Of a stretch of 64,000 bases of DNA, positions 47,601 through 50,600 are shown piece after piece. The position numbers and the translations under genes are program-made. Numbering within the stretch: position 1 is the stretch's first letter; each line of letters opens with the position of its first letter. The notes beneath the pieces were generated by a model. It was not told the origin of the DNA and did no database searches. It saw only the letters and a program-made list of their open reading frames with translations. The stretch is from the NCBI GenBank assembly GCA_012845835.1, contig JABAKD010000002.1, forward strand, positions 4,232,001 to 4,296,000, in the 5' to 3' direction. Source of the DNA: Undaria pinnatifida. Its lineage: Eukaryota > Sar > Phaeophyceae > Laminariales > Alariaceae.

Positions 47601-50600
47601 AGAAAACGCCTGAAGCTTTTTAATCCGTGGGGTAGAGAGTCACTGGTGCGATTGACGTTTACCCAGTATTGAATATGGGGGCATCCCCCCGATCGCAGTG
47701 TTGGTCTGCCGTGGCAGTGGTTCCCGTGCCCTCGCCGTGCGCTACCGTTGGTATGTACATGTCGAATTCAAGGGTGTATTTACATTGTAAACGATTGAAT
47801 GAATGTATGCGGTGTACGCCTGCCGCTCGCTCTGCTGTAGCTGCAGTCTGCGGGTTCGCGGATTTCTACATCAATCGATTCTTCACCGGTGCGAGTTGAG
47901 CCAGGTTAACAACACCATTACCTGGTCACAAAAAGCTTTTCACCGCCATCGTTTTATGAACACATATTGTACCTCAGGACAGGAATTTGAACGCCACTCG
48001 GTTTGAACTAGCCTGTACACGATGCCTGGGAAATGGAAAGACAATTGACGCCAGTGTGGAGGTCCGAGCCAACAGCACGATGCCCGAGTGCGAAGCGCTG
48101 CCTGTAGGTGTCGCAGCCAAATCGACTGGGACTACGGTCGCCACTCTCCATCTCAAAGAAGACTACTATCGCACATCAAACAGAACTGCTCAAGTTGTTG
48201 AGTGCCACCACCACGGAGCCTGTAGGGGCGGTATCGACGCCGAAGAATACTGCTCTATGGGCTACGAAGGTCCTTGTGAGTTCGAGCAAGGTATTATGGG
48301 TAGTCTGGTAAAGGCCGTGCCTAGTTGTACTGCGACGTTTACCGTAAGTAGCTTCATACCCAAGTTTACACCCGATCTGCACCACTTTGCACCCGAAATC
48401 CGAAGATGAACGCCTCCGTGGCCGAGGTATATATTGAAACAAGTAGAGTGACAGTGCAGCAGTCTCAGTGCTGAGGGTTGGAAAAAAAGTCGGGTGGCTT
48501 CTCTGTTGACAACAAGCAGCAGGAAGAAAGTTGCATGTGCAACGAGACACCGCTACTGTTGCAAATGGCGTTCTAACGTGTACCGCTGCCCCATTGCGTT
48601 ACGGAGCGCAATAACTGGAAGCAAGGTGCGCGCAGAACCACACAGCGATGCTCGTAAAATACTTGGAATTGTACAATACAAGAGTTTTTCGGTCACTGCC
48701 ACGGTGGAAAGAGTTTCACCTGGAGTCAGGTATGAATCACTATACCAAAATGAGTTAGAAGAATGCAGACGAAGCTTTCGTACCTCTGGTAATTCATATT
48801 ATAGCCCCAGACGTTTCGCGACATATCATGCTAAATTTATGAATGTGAAAATGTCCCAAACCTGCCCAAACGATAAACCACAACGAGTGAGAGTTGGCCA
48901 AGACACCGTCATCTTTTCCAATGCACAGTAGTACACTTATAAAAGCAGCCGCCGCGTCGATGTAATACATAGGAATAGCAGTCGCACACGACAAGCCCTC
49001 CCGCGATAGTTGTACGTAGGTGTGGTTTTGTGCTCCATTGGCAACAACAGATGTTCTATGGGATTGCGAATAAGGAGCCGATCCGTGTCGTTAGCTGGCA
49101 ATAGATCGGTTGTTGGTTTTCTCAGGACAAAAACGAACGTTTAGTTTCCGGTGACAGCACCAGAATGCAACCAATAACGCAGAGGCCAGCTTTCAAGGAC
49201 AGGCGACGAGAGGTGAAACTGTTTGATGTACGACGTAACCTGATAATCATATTCAAGATACCACTTTGTGGCAACCCAGACACCAGGGTATCAGCGGGGG
49301 GCACGACCTAAAGTGGTATGGGAACTTGGCGGCTGTACAGGTGATTTCTCCATCCACCAAAGGGTTGCAAAGGCCAACACGTGTGCTTGACGTGTTTAAT
49401 GGACGGGTGATGTCTCCATGCACGTAGGGGTGGCAAGGGACAACACGTTTGCTTGCAGTGTTCAGTGGGAAGCAGTTTAGCTGAACAACTGTAGACATTA
49501 CAAGCCACTATCTTGTAAAACCTGGTGCGATGAGTTCGAACGAAATCTCCCGCGTGATCGCGCACCAGTTAGTGTGCAGTAATCAGTCTTAGGAGTATGT
49601 ACTTCATTCGGTCCAGACACTGCCTTAGTTACGAAGATGGGTATGGCTCTCACACTGATGTACATCTTCGTTTGCTCGAACTCGCACTTAAACCTCCCTT
49701 ACGGCAGATTGTGCAGTCTGTTCGGGACCGTATGCCCAGGCAGGAACCTACGTCTGTCGCAACTGCTTGGACAACGAAATGAGATACACTGCGGCGCTTG
49801 CCGTAGCCCTGTCTGCCCAGGTGGTCGTGTTGGTGGTCTGTTTTTTATGTTATTTGGTGAAGGTGATCGACAACGGTCCCGGCGAGGGTACCGCACAGGA
49901 GGAACGACGCCTCGTCAGAAGGATTTGCGGCTCTTTGCGAAGCATGTTCGCGCGAGTCTTCCCGCTCACGGCCGTTAAAATCGTCATTGTCGTGTGGCAA
50001 ATAATCTCCCAGGTACGCAGGTGCTAGCCAACGGGTGACTCTTTAGGGGTAGCAAAATGGCGTCAGACAATTACGCCTGCCACAACAGAGGTGCGACATT
50101 TTGTTGATGAGGCTGGGAGATCTGTTTCAAATGCCTCACCCAAATCCGCGTTTTTGGTGAAAATGGATGACCTACTCGATACACATGCCCGTGGCGCCTA
50201 TAGACTAATAGCTATAAAACGAAGAATATTGCAAAACAAAAACGATTATCCCCGAGGAGTTCAGTTAAGAAACGTCCTCACTCAGAAACTGTTTCGGCCG
50301 AAAATATATGCTTCTGTCATAGCACGCGTCAATATTTTTGGTGGAAGGGTCTCCTCGGCTCGGACGGTACCGCAAAAATGTGGTGGAAATCACACTGGTA
50401 CGTTTCTATATTTCACTTGTGTACGTCGGGAATGGGATTGTTCATCGAGTTGCTCTTCAAATATTTTTCAAGCTCAACAGTGGGATTCTCATGCGAAGAT
50501 GTTCAGAACAACAAAGGGGCACGAATACCGTAGCATGTGCCACTCGCCTGGAACCAAGTATCGGGAATCGATAAGATCGGTTTGGAGCAAAACGTGGGAT

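Noticed and set aside
48494..48931. 145-codon open frame in intron 18
   Set aside because: Exon 18 joins exon 19 with a perfect split Tyr codon and the GYEGPYCAVC motif, leaving no room for this frame.
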